Source of the DNA: Leucaena leucocephala | Taxonomy: Eukaryota; Streptophyta; Magnoliopsida; Fabales; Fabaceae | Direction: 5' to 3' | NCBI GenBank assembly: GCA_037074615.1 | Contig: CM073520.1 | Span: 31,057,527 to 31,121,526 of the forward strand | Length of the DNA: 64,000 bases | Shown: piece after piece, positions 1 to 10,503 of the stretch | Layout of the letters: every line of letters starts with the position of its first letter | How positions within the stretch are numbered: the stretch's first letter is position 1 | Notes under the pieces: generated by a model | Databases searched by the model: none | Told to the model about the DNA's origin: nothing | The model's input: only the letters and a program-made list of their open reading frames with translations | Translations under genes and position numbers: made by a program

Positions 1-1188
1 TCATAACTTCCTAGAGAATCACTCATCTTTGGGTGCCTGAGTACACTTAACTTAAAAGTGTTAATAAAAATCTAAAGTACTCGTGCTGATTACTTCAAAC
101 CTTAGTACTTTACTATCTTAGACATTTCTTATACTATATCTTTTGGGTCTTTTTTGCTTATACCCTCATCTCTAGCCCTATTTATGGCAACTTCCTCATC
201 TCTAGCCCTTTTATTAATCCTTTCATCGTTTCCTTTGTTGAATTCATGATTATGTTCTCTTGATTGCCATGGCTTTTTAGGCAACAAAAGAGATTTAGGA
301 GATTTTGGAAAATCTTCAAAGACTAAAGAATCTAATTTATGACCCTTTTTACTACAATCATCAGCACTAAGTTTGACTTTCTCACACATAAAATTTGGCA
401 GTAATATATCCACCATTCTCTTCTTCATTACCATCATATATAAAGACAATACCTCTATATATGTGTTTAACAATTCCTTGTTTACCCTTAGTGTGCGCCA
501 ATAATCCTGATAGTATCATTAATAGTTGTCACGTCCCGAAATTTGGACCGTGGCCGGCACGGAATATGAACAATTTCATATTCCGAAAGTCTAAAACCTC
601 AAATACAACGTTTAAAGTTTCCATAACATTTTTTCAAAGTAACACAATCTTTTCTAAGGCCTATGTGGAGCATTTACCTTCTTTTCTAAACATTACAAGT
701 TCTTTTGAAAAGTAAGTACATCAAAAGTAGTATTTGTCAAAAACGACGCTTCGGATCTGCAACGAGGCTTTTCACTGCTCAGCGAAAGGATTAAAGTCAC
801 CTGCACTATCTGAAGCCAAATAATCTACTCGTGAATAACGTCCCAAAACATGGTTTAAAAGAATGCGGGAATAAACAATGCATAATCATGTTGAAAATGT
901 ATTTCATAATATTTCGTAATCTGATGCAAACCTTTCTATAATCATTTGTATTTCAGGGGAAACAACAATCAGAAATAACCATTTCAAATTCAATATGAAA
1001 TAATCATTTAAAAATAATCCTTTCAAAACCATCATCTTTCTGTAGGCCTTATGGTTTCAGATAAACAATTTGAAATACTCATTTCAAATTAATCGTAAAA
1101 CCATCCTTGGAAAACCATAACCCTTCTGTAGGACTTCAACAGAACAAAAATAGACGTGGACACACAGTCCACGAGGGTAACTAACCAT

Positions 1189-1412
1189 TCTGGTGGCTTG
1201 AAGCCACAAACTGTCGCGAGAATGAATCCCACGAAATAATTCTGGTGGCTCAGGGCCACAAACTGTCGCGAGAATAAATCCCACGAAATAATTCTGGTGG
1301 CTCAAGGCCACAAACTGTCGCGAGAATAAATCCCACGAAATAATTCTGGTGGCTATGCCACAAACTGTCGCGAGAATAAATCCCACGAAATAATTCTGGT
1401 GGCTATGCCACT
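1189..1412. repeat. Tandem array of 49-52-bp units with hairpin core inside LTR copy 1
   Basis: About four and a half units, each with a GTGGCT...GCCAC inverted repeat followed by AACTGTCGCGAGAATAAATC and CCACGAAATAAT. Units are 52 bp where the loop reads TTGAA or CAAGG and about 49 bp where it reads ATG. The high unit-to-unit identity suggests recent homogenisation. The matching zone of LTR copy 2 (48035-48275) has a longer and different unit built on the same hairpin. Confidence 0.85.
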
Positions 1413-4148
1413 AACTGTCGAGCTCGAGTAACCAAGGTGCACCAAGGACTAACAGTACTGCTGTTAGCAACCAGTGTTCTGTATTCTGTCCTAAAACATT
1501 TCCATCATGCATGGGTTTACTTCACATGAAATAATCTCAATCGTTTCAAATACCATAATCATTGATAAAGCCACTTTAAATTTCAAAAACCCCAGCATGA
1601 ACATTCAAAATCAAGTTAATGTAAAATCATATGAAATTCGCATAAGAATATATTTCATGAATAACATCAGTTCAATGCAACTTTTGCCAAACTCTTTTCG
1701 AAAGCTTATTCATCCATTTTCATACATAATCATAATTCTTTTGTAAACCAATCGAAAGAAAATCATTTCTAACGATTTAAACTGTACTTTCATAAAATTG
1801 GCTTTTCAAAATTCATATTTGAAATTTAACATTTGAAATGACAATGCATTTGAAAATGTAAATTTTAGGGAACGTTATTCACTCACCTACCACGCTCCAA
1901 AAATCTTTACCCGTTTCAGCCAATCACATTCGATTATTTCACTCCTCAATTCCCTGATATCCCGAAACAATATATTAACATTCTAATCAACATTGCAACA
2001 AAAATAAATCATCTTTAACCTAATATTCCCTTTCATTTCATGCTTCCAATCAATCACAATGACGCAATACATATGCTCCTAAGCCATCACCCTCTGACAT
2101 TGATTCAATCATACAATCATACGGTACAGACTTCCAACCACACTAAATTTGACAATCTTGAGTCAATTATGACCATTTGCCCCTTTCTATTCTTCTACCG
2201 TACTTAATGAACATCCACAGACAATTAAATTCATCATTCATCTCAAACTCCCTATTCCAAAAAAAATGTAATTCACCTCTCTACACCAAGTACTTTTGAT
2301 CTAATACCATCATCACAAGTTATTTACATATTCATTAACTTCCATTAGCTTCCCAATTCATTTACACACACCAAATAAATTCCTATCTTCCTTTATTCTT
2401 AACATTCGAGATACACATAATCCTAAAGGCTTTACTTGGCCTTAACCATGACTTCACCCCTCTAACACTTGATTTATATTAAAATTCCTTCATTGCATCA
2501 AAATTTAAGCTTAAACAACACCTAATTGAACATTACTTGAACCCCATAATATACTTTAATGATTACAACTCCAAACACAAACTAACCATTCAAGGATAGG
2601 TTACCCAACCAATTCTTTAACTATTATCATTCAAAATACCATGATTTGGTCATCATTGAAACACTTGCTTCTTAACAATTATACTTTAGTTTTTCTTAAC
2701 CATTTTTCAAAAGCTTTGACGACGCTTAACGTTATGCATACTCATAGTCTAATTTCTCAAGGCAGCAGCAGTTTAGATCTAAATATATGTCCTATGCTAA
2801 ACAGTGATCAAGACAGCAGTTCCGATGTCCTTTTCTCTATTTCCGCTTACCCTAACAGACATACATGCTATAACATTATATATATCACACCAATACCAAG
2901 TTCTTCAAGCTTGGCGCCCAACAAATATATATATACATATAATCAACAGCAACCCAGAGGTACACCCACTTAGCAGTAATGATCACACCACCATAAGCTT
3001 TTATTTCCTCTTTCTTTTTAACAATATTAGCTCATTCTCACATTTTACTTCACAGCACACGCAAACCTTATATGTACATATATGTATGTATGCATATTCT
3101 GCTCAGATTCAACCAAAACAGCCGTGCCTTATACAAATATATATCTACACATGCCTATATATATGCGCACATACCAATCTCCCTAACCAGCCCCAAAACC
3201 ACTAACTAGCATCACAGCACACACACATGCATATCTTCACAGAACCTGCGAGCACAGAGACCCCTAAATTGAAAAATCATTCCTGGCGTCAACACCCTTA
3301 ACAAAACAATGAACCAATACACAACACACAAAGCGAGCATTCATATAACTTTTCCTAAAACCAAACCAGTGCCCATTTTCCCTGACAGCATATTCTAATT
3401 ATGATGTCTTTAATAGCTACAGAACGCATACCTCAGCAACCAGAAGCAATTTGCCGCCAACACAACAAGGAACGATGGGTTAATGCTCTTAAGGCTCGCA
3501 ACCCAGAATCTGGAAACCCCTATAGCAAATACCTCATCAATTTCCATTTTTCTCATCGGTGGCTCAAACAGAAGAGAACAGAAACAGGGGTGCCAGAGGT
3601 GAAGACAGAAAATCCCAAAATTTACCTTAAGCGATCAACGACCACACAATATAAGTCTCTGCTCTCCGAGTACTATCTTGACAGCACTTGGAGTTCACTA
3701 TCTTCCACCATCACTCTCCCTCTGCACACGCTGTTTCTTTGAAAAACTTGCGATATTAGAAGAAATCGGGGTCACCGACAGAAGAAACAGGCCATAGCAT
3801 GGTGATGGGTCTCACGCAGCGACAGAACTCCCCGAACGCGAAGCCTCTCTTTCCTTTCGCCCTCCCTTTCTGTATCCATTTATCACACCAGTGAAGCCTG
3901 CCGATGATGCGACAACACACTATGACGACTCAGTAGAGGCGCTGACAGAACAATGCGGTTGCAGCATCTAGTCGCACGGCAACAGCTCTCCCATGGCGTG
4001 ATGCTTCTGTCGCTGCCTCTACCGCCTGTGCCGTTGAAAAGGAAACAGAGAAGGAAATGGCGAGGAGTATGGTGTCTGCAAAGTTTAAAGAGCGAAGGGT
4101 ATTTTGGTAATTTCGCGCGTGAGAAAAAGAAAATAAACCTTTCCTTCA

Positions 4149-4218
4149 GCACTGGCCAGGGCTCGAACACGGGACATCACGGTTACTTCAGCGCCTTTCA
4201 CCACTTGGCTACTGCCCA
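4149..4218 (-). other. Antisense tRNA-like (Pol III box A/B) module in LTR copy 1
   Basis: The minus strand reads GTAGCCAAGTGGTGAAAGGC, a good box A of Ser/Leu-tRNA type, and about 30 bases later GTGTTCGAGCCC, a good box B. The 3' side can pair partly with the 5' side as in an acceptor arm. The anticodon arm is not convincing, so this is not called a tRNA gene. Similar modules sit in LTR copy 2 and in the inverted relative at 44544-46415. Confidence 0.5.
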
Positions 4219-4528
4219 ACCATTTGAAACTTTCTGTGACGAATATATACATATCCCACTGTTAAATTTATTTTATCTATTAATTTTTTTTTCCAAGCCA
4301 TAACAATAGTGATGATCATATTCTGCTGATCTTGGCTCTAAATTTTATTTCAAATAGTCTACACTTTATGTTATAGCATTCTATACTCATAGCAACAGGT
4401 CCATCTGGACTCTCTTTTCGTACCTTGTAGGTATCATCTTTATCTATTCTTGTGATAACACCAAAGTCTTTCTTGCCAAAACATACAAGATTGTACATTT
4501 CAGAACCATTCACCATACCAGAGTTCAA

Positions 4529-6990
4529 TGAACTATCTCCTCATATAGTCTGTTTTTTCTTAGCTTATCATAAATATAAGTAAGCCACTGCATATCATAA
4601 AAGATTTTACTCACATCTAGAGCTAACCTGAACACCTCTTGTTTAGGACTTATGTTATGGCTCTTACTCTTCTAACTCTGACTATCCTTGTTAATTCTAA
4701 GAGAATTAAGCTCAGCCTAATCAATGATAAAGTTATATGGAAGAAAATCATGGGTGCACTCTCCGTATCAGTTAACTAACTTTAGATGTCTTTACATCTG
4801 TCCCTAGTCATCATCTTCCCTAAGAGATACTATACCTTTAATCATGTGGCTCAACAATTTTCTTTAAGCTAGGTCTATTTCGACCCTGAGATCTACTATG
4901 ATATCGTAAACCTCTTTAGGATCTACCGCAACTCTATAACTTTATCATTGCTAGCCATACTAGGATCTAACTGTGTTCATTCGGAGTCTATTGTGATTCC
5001 ATTATATTATATTTAGGTCTATAGGAGACTTTGAACTAAAGGATTAAATTGCCTATTCTAGTTGGTAACTTGATGATAATTCTCCAAGACTATTACCATA
5101 AACTATTATCATTCTCTTATACCTTATTAATTCTCAATTCTCTAGGCCAACTATCCATCTCTTTTAGTTTAGTTTAGGCCTCATTAAAGTCTTTGAACTA
5201 GATTGCCTTAGTCTAGTCTGCCTTAAGAGTTCTCTTACTCCTCTAGTTGTTCTTATCATAGCTACTCTCATTGTCTCTAGCTGCTTTTATGGTTTTTAGC
5301 TAATTTTAGATAATACACAGAGAGACAACTTATGTAGCTACTCTTTTCTTTGCTTTACTTCTTTAGTAGGAGCATTACTCTAACATACATAATGCATAGG
5401 CATCGTGTTACAAAAAACTGCATACCTGCTTCTGATGCATAGCTATAACACTCGGTGCTTAAGCCTATCTTTCATATATGTAATATAATGCCTAGCATTT
5501 AATGTAAGGAATGAAAGCTCTTACTTACTTGCTACTATAACTGTAGTAGATGAGATGCTATCCCTACAAGAGGAACCTTTCTTTCTATCTATGGTTGATT
5601 ATGTTCTTTCTACTCATAGAATTATAGGGAGGGGACTTATAAGATTCTATTCTTTTTACTTGCTTTTATCCTCTACTAAGCTCTGTCCCTAAGCTTTATT
5701 CTTGACCAATCATATTTCCTTTAGGATAAAGTCAACTCTGCTTACCTTACCTCGATTGCTACTTTCTATTCTCAATATAAGACATGTCACTTTCGCTAAA
5801 GCAACGTCAACTCCGTGTTGACTACTTCCCTTTCCTACTTAGATAGGGTATCTTGCTCTGTCTAGAGCAATATTATTTCTGACTCAGAGGACTAACTCCC
5901 AATTCTTAGGAAAGACTCGGTGGCTAAAACTTTCTTACATTGTATCCTTATTAGGAGCCTTTCAACCTAACCTCAAGTGATTTATCCTGACCTCAAGTGA
6001 TACTGAACCTAACCTCATGTTATACTCAGTCACTTAACATCATTGGAAATATACTTATCTCTTTATGCAAGTTTCCTATAACTATCTCTATCATTCTCTA
6101 TCTCTTATCCTCTTTATATTGATCCCTAAAAACTCATTAAATCTATCACCTTGAGTTTACTATCTCCAAGATCATATTTAACTATTCAAGAATTTGAGAT
6201 AGCTACTTTACTAGGCCTTATTAGCCTTAACATAACTACATTGATTCCTTTAACCTAGGTTGGCACAATACTCTCCTACTATAGTACAGATTCAAACCCC
6301 TAACTGTCTTATCTGTATTTCCATTATTACTCTTTCTTAGACAAGGGGGTCCTTAATCTATTGTTACCTTTCTTTTTCTGATATCTACTAGACTTACTTG
6401 GCTTATTCCATTGTAACATCACTTGCTGCCTAAAGAACTTCCGTGTCCTAGCCTTATTATGATCTTTAACTAGGTCAATTACTTTCTTTCAGTTAATTGT
6501 GGAAGGGTTTAGCTCATATATCTAATCCATTAATACTTTTAGATTCTCCTATCCTCAAGGATCACCAACAGATAGAAACTTGTGTCTAACTTCCTTTAAA
6601 CCTCAACTAACTAAGAATTTAACTTTATCTCTTATTGATTATCATTATTCATTTTCCCTAGAGCATCACCTCAAATCTATAAACTAAGTTGGACTATGAA
6701 CAAGTAACCAGCTATTAATCTCATTGGGTATTAACTATTCCATTGCGTACTCTATTTCCTGATCATAGCATTCCTATTTTGAACCAGAACTTTTGTCCTA
6801 TGCAAGAACTTCTGCTCTCTATCCTATATCAAGAATCTTTGCTCTCTATCTTGTATTAGGAACCTTTGCTCTCTATTGTATATCATGAACATTTGTGTGA
6901 TACCAAAAATATTACACTTTACTCTAAGGTCACTTATCAGAATCGTTTATGGATTTTAGAACTATGAGTGACCCAATAGTACCATTAGTA
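4529..6990. other. Unassigned repeat-like DNA without supported genes
   Basis: No reading frame here resembles a known protein. The plus strand is pyrimidine-rich with many CTCTA, CTTAG and CTATC words, unlike the AT-rich DNA on either side, which suggests one old transposon block. Short direct repeats (a CCTCAAGTGAT motif repeated near 5970-6010, and a 27-bp tandem array at 6806) support that. The border with the KTF1 relic is near 4530. Confidence 0.4.
6806..6886. repeat. Three 27-bp tandem units
   Basis: Three successive units share GAA-C/T-TT-TGCTCTCTAT followed by a TATCA-like tail. A partial related unit precedes them at 6781-6805 and another follows at 6887. Confidence 0.7.
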
Positions 6991-7819
6991 AGTCCAAAAC
7001 ACTTAGAAACTTTTCTTTTTTTTAATAATATTCCAGCTATTCATTCGTACATAAACAGGAGCATATATATATATATATATCCAAAATATACTCTTTCTTT
7101 CCTCCTAGACTGAACATTTTTCAACTTAGAAAATGATCTCCTAACATCACAAATCATCTTGCATATAATCCTTATAATTTTAGCATTTAGGAACTTCTAC
7201 ACAATACCCAAAAAAGAACTTAACAGAGCACCTCCACGAGCTAAAACACGCACACACACCAGTAGCAAGCTTCTGCCACTTCTCATAACAGTAGCTAATA
7301 TATATACATACATATGCTATTCAGTTTCGAAAATAGCAGCATTGTCCTTCTTCTTGCTCTTTTTTTCCAAAATAAAACCATCATAGCAAGCTTCTGCAAC
7401 AACAAAACAATTCCCCACAAGGTTAAACCAGTACCCCTTTTTCCTGATTACAAGCCTCTGTGCTCTTCTTTTTTCAACAGTTACAGTAACTCAACCTGAA
7501 AGCTTACAGATCGCCAGAAAAAATGGTGGAAAGACGTTAAGGAGGCTTACCTTGGTCGAGATCCACTCTGATGTATACTCTCCAACCTCTCCTCCTCCTC
7601 TGACGTCATTTGCCGATTGTCGTGTCTCCCTCTCTCTAGCTCAACATCACTGCACTCTGACTCTCTCACTCTCTCGCCGTTGGTCTGTCTCTCTCACTCT
7701 CTCATGTCTCTATCTTCGCTTTCTGTGGCTCTCAGCTCTCTTTGCCGATGAGAAGACGATAACGAGTAAGATGGAAGAGTACTCTGCGGTGAACATGGGC
7801 AAGGTAACTCTTTGTCTGG
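6991..7819. other. Unassigned low-complexity DNA; possible worn LTR tail
   Basis: Holds an (AT)n run near 7064-7080, C-rich and CT-rich tracts, and small open frames that look like chance. The layout (AT-rich stretch, island names such as TTACCTTGGTCGAGATC, then CT-rich DNA) recalls the 3' third of the long LTR family, but similarity is too weak to assign. Confidence 0.3.
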
Positions 7820-8562
7820 TGTTATACCCAAAAAAAATATGGGCTATATTTTACAGCCTAATACCTAATTTTGCTTGGTAAGAGTCCTAAATATTTTAAG
7901 CTGAGCATGGGTGGGCTGGGCTATCATGCTTATATTGTAAAAAAAATCTGCAATTATGAACTTTTAAAATAATATCATATTCATATTTCTTCAAGAGTTA
8001 AATAATATCCACAATCCACTAAGAATAAGGCAACAAAAAGATAATAAATGAAATCTTGAAATCTATTGCATATAAAAAAAGCCTTGAAGTCTAAATAGTT
8101 TGTAATTACAACTTTGCGATCTCCCCAATATTGACAAAGATGAAGTATATGAAAAAAATAAAATAAACAATTATAATTTATAATATAATCATATGATGAT
8201 TAATAAAGTTAAAAAAAAAAGAAAAAATCAATATAGTTATAAATATTAAAAGATATAACTTACATACTTAACTACTTATATTTTTAAAATAACAATTTAG
8301 TCACCAGTAGTTATCATATTCTCTCTTCCAAATGTAGTATCTAGAGAAAAAAGTAAAAAAATAAAATAAAAGAAGGGATGCTCATGGGCAGGGCAGGGTA
8401 ATCCCTCTACCCGGTGCCCAACCCAAAAAAAATATAGATTATATTTTATAACTCAATATCTAATCCTACTCTATATTTATCGGGCTGAACAGGTTATTTT
8501 TATTGCAATCTTGGATAGGTATATCAGGTTACAGGTTTTATGTACAGCTGCACACTTATGAG
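7820..8562 (+). mobile_element. Degenerate hAT-type MITE, relative of 29439-30218
   Basis: Many stretches match the well-ended copy at 29439-30218 in the same order: a TGGGCTATATTTTACAGCC-like start, GCAATTATGAACTTTTAAAA, the ATATTGACAAAGAT block, and a GCTCATGGGCAGGGC block near 8381. Both terminal repeats have decayed and no 8-bp duplication is visible, so the ends are approximate. No coding capacity. Confidence 0.7.
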
Positions 8563-8938
8563 AGAAGGCGTTACTAATGTGTTTAATTTTTATTGCTTTT
8601 GGTCCCACACTGAAGCTTATCCCATAAGCTTGGTTCTTTTAAAAATCTGGAAGAAATAATGTTAAAATAAAATAAAAAATGATAACTTTTAACTATTTTT
8701 TAATTTTTTTGTAAAAATTAAATTTTTAATTCTTAAAAAATAAATATTAAATTAGTTGAGCTTTTTTAAAAAAATAATTTTTTAGGTCTTTAAAATATTT
8801 ATTTTATGATTATTCTTTTTTTTAAAAAAAATACTTTTAAAATAATTTTCTAACTTCACAATTTTAAATACAAACATATTTTATACATACACAATTTTAC
8901 ATTCCGAGAGTTTAAGCTCCTACTGTTGATGGCACCAA

Positions 8939-9404
8939 TGTGTGTATTTGGTTAACAGTAAAATTAAAATTTTGAAAAGGTTTTTTGCCTAAATTTTAGT
9001 TTGAAAAAATTTAAAAACAAACAGTCATATTTATCCAAAAAGGCTTTTAGACCAAATTATAGTTTAAAACTAAAGTTTTGCATAAACTACTAAGAATAAT
9101 TTATAAAATAGTAAAAAATCTTGTAGATTATTAAATTACTATTTTACCTCTATTTTTTTACACACTCTCTTCTCTCTCCTCTCTCTTCTCCACCCTCTCT
9201 CCACTTTCATACTTTTAATAGAACCATACTCTCTATGGTAATTTTCTAATTACAAAAGTCATTCTGATAATAACTATCCAAACACTCATTTATTCATAAC
9301 CACTTTTTTCCATAAATTCTTCTCTAGAAACCCTTTTCTAAAAGTTATCCAAAAGTCATTTTTCTTCATAAATATTTTTCTAAACTCTTATCCAAACAGG
9401 CCCC
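8939..9404 (+). mobile_element. MITE copy A (Tourist-like family, about 470 bp)
   Basis: Begins GTGTGTATTTGG and ends TCCAAACAGGCCC, with the family's middle: AAAAACAAACAGTCATATTT, a CT-rich block around 9160-9200, then CCAAACACTCATTTATTC. Six more copies occur at 13939, 39791, 51741, 62509, 63160 and 63685. Target duplication is unclear in this copy. Confidence 0.75.
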
Positions 9405-10503
9405 ATATATATGTCTATCGAATTAATATATCAAGATCTATTAAATAAAATTTATAACAAGTTGTATTATTTATTATATATATTTGATAAACAATATAAA
9501 TCTTATTTTTAAAATTCAATATAATACACAAGAAAATATATCTAGATAAAAAATAGGAAAAATTAATCTTTTATTTGTCTCTCAAGTATCAATTTACTTA
9601 TAACTCAATTCCTGAATTATGACTCAGTGTAACTTAGTCTCTAAACTTTTGACTCACTTAAAATTTAGTCTCTTATCTTTTCAAATTTAATAATTTAATC
9701 CTTTTCAAATAAAAGTTATTTTGAGTTAGCAATTAATTATCATATGTGGCAGAAAATATAACTTAAAACTATTAAAAATTACCACTATGTATTACCAACT
9801 CAGCTCCTTCCTCTTCTCCTTCAGCTCGTTTCTCTTTTCTCACTACCTATTACCACTATGTAAAAAACTTTAATTAATTTTTCTATTTTATATCTTATAT
9901 TTACTCTCTATTAAAATTTTATAATCCCTTTTCTCCAATTCTTTTAAATCTAACTCACAAAAATTTTTATTCCCTCCTTTCCAAATCCCTCATACTAAAT
10001 AGGTCAGCTTTAGGGACATTTGCTCTCTTTTTAAGAATAAGGGTGACATTGCAATGTGATTTTAAGTTCAAAGGTACCATTGTTACACCACTTGATATTT
10101 TAGGATACCCATTACCGATACGAGAATAATTTAGGGTAAAAATATCCTCTAGCCCTATAATTAAAGATGATAAATATATATATAATTTTTTTAATCTTTT
10201 CTAAACCTGCATGTTTGTACGAAAGAAACAAATTAATAAACAGATAAAACAAATTATATCCTATATATAACTGCATGTGATTTCATCAAAACCAAACCAA
10301 AAAAAGCAAAGCCTATACATCAAGTATCTACTGCTATACCTAGGTCAAACTCAGTAGTTACTAGTTACTTAATTAACTGGGGGCAAAATTGTGAGCCTAG
10401 CTACACACACATACACGAATTGATATATCTAGCGGGCTATCACTATATATAAATAAATAGATATATATATTTGATCTATATATATATATATAGATCAAAT
10501 TGG
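9405..10503. other. AT-rich intergenic DNA downstream of the RGF gene
   Basis: No gene recognised. Contains AT-rich low-complexity DNA, a stretch repeating TTAGTCTC/AATTTAGTC words near 9620-9680 that looks repeat-derived, and a perfect TATATATA inverted stretch near 10465-10500 just past the stop codon of the peptide gene, which lies within its probable 3' UTR. Confidence 0.4.

Larger units (their letters stand above)
527..4305 (+). mobile_element. Solo LTR, 3779 bp, long-LTR family copy 1
   Basis: The element starts TGTCACGTCCCGAAATTTGG and ends in CCATAACA, so it has the TG...CA ends of an LTR. It is flanked by the 5-bp direct repeat ATAGT at 522-526 and 4306-4310, the usual retrotransposon target duplication. 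No gag-pol lies between the ends and a second copy with the same ends and length is at 47347, so I read it as a solo LTR left by LTR-LTR recombination. Inside are a tandem array (about 1189-1412), AT-rich tracts with short microsatellites (2900-3200), and a tRNA-like module in antisense near the 3' end. The short open frames in it look like chance. LTRs this long are known mostly from large Gypsy elements, but lineage cannot be assigned without an internal region. Confidence 0.85.
129..4528 (-). pseudogene. KTF1/SPT5-like (RDM3) pseudogene fragment, split by a solo LTR
   Basis: Read on the minus strand, 4528-4306 encodes a stretch with NLVCFGKKDFGVITRIDKDD and SPDGPVAMS. After the LTR insertion (527-4305) the match resumes with TINDTIRI, then GKQGIVKHIYRGIVFIYDGN, then MCEKVKLSADD and LLLPKKPW. 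In this order the segments resemble the KOW-domain part of plant KTF1 (SPT5-like, RDM3), a Pol V-associated factor of RNA-directed DNA methylation; plain SPT5 fits less well, especially at the MCEK and KKPW segments. The frame changes at least twice (near 488 and near 385) and stops occur, so the copy is dead. Joining the two sides across one copy of the 5-bp duplication restores a continuous coding stretch, so the LTR landed inside an exon. The end nearest position 129 has a small duplicated RARDE unit. No further KTF1 exons were recognised upstream (above 4528) or in 1-128. Identification is from memory of the family. Confidence 0.72.

Noticed and set aside
129..473. A stand-alone 114-codon gene at the left end
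   Set aside because: It is one frame of the KTF1-like relic; its first 30 codons are out of frame with the family.
1189..1412. CRISPR array
   Set aside because: Units are contiguous tandem repeats without unique spacers, inside a plant LTR.
4149..4218. A functional tRNA-Ser/Leu gene
   Set aside because: Box A and B are good but the anticodon arm and acceptor pairing are not, and the copies in other LTRs are decayed.
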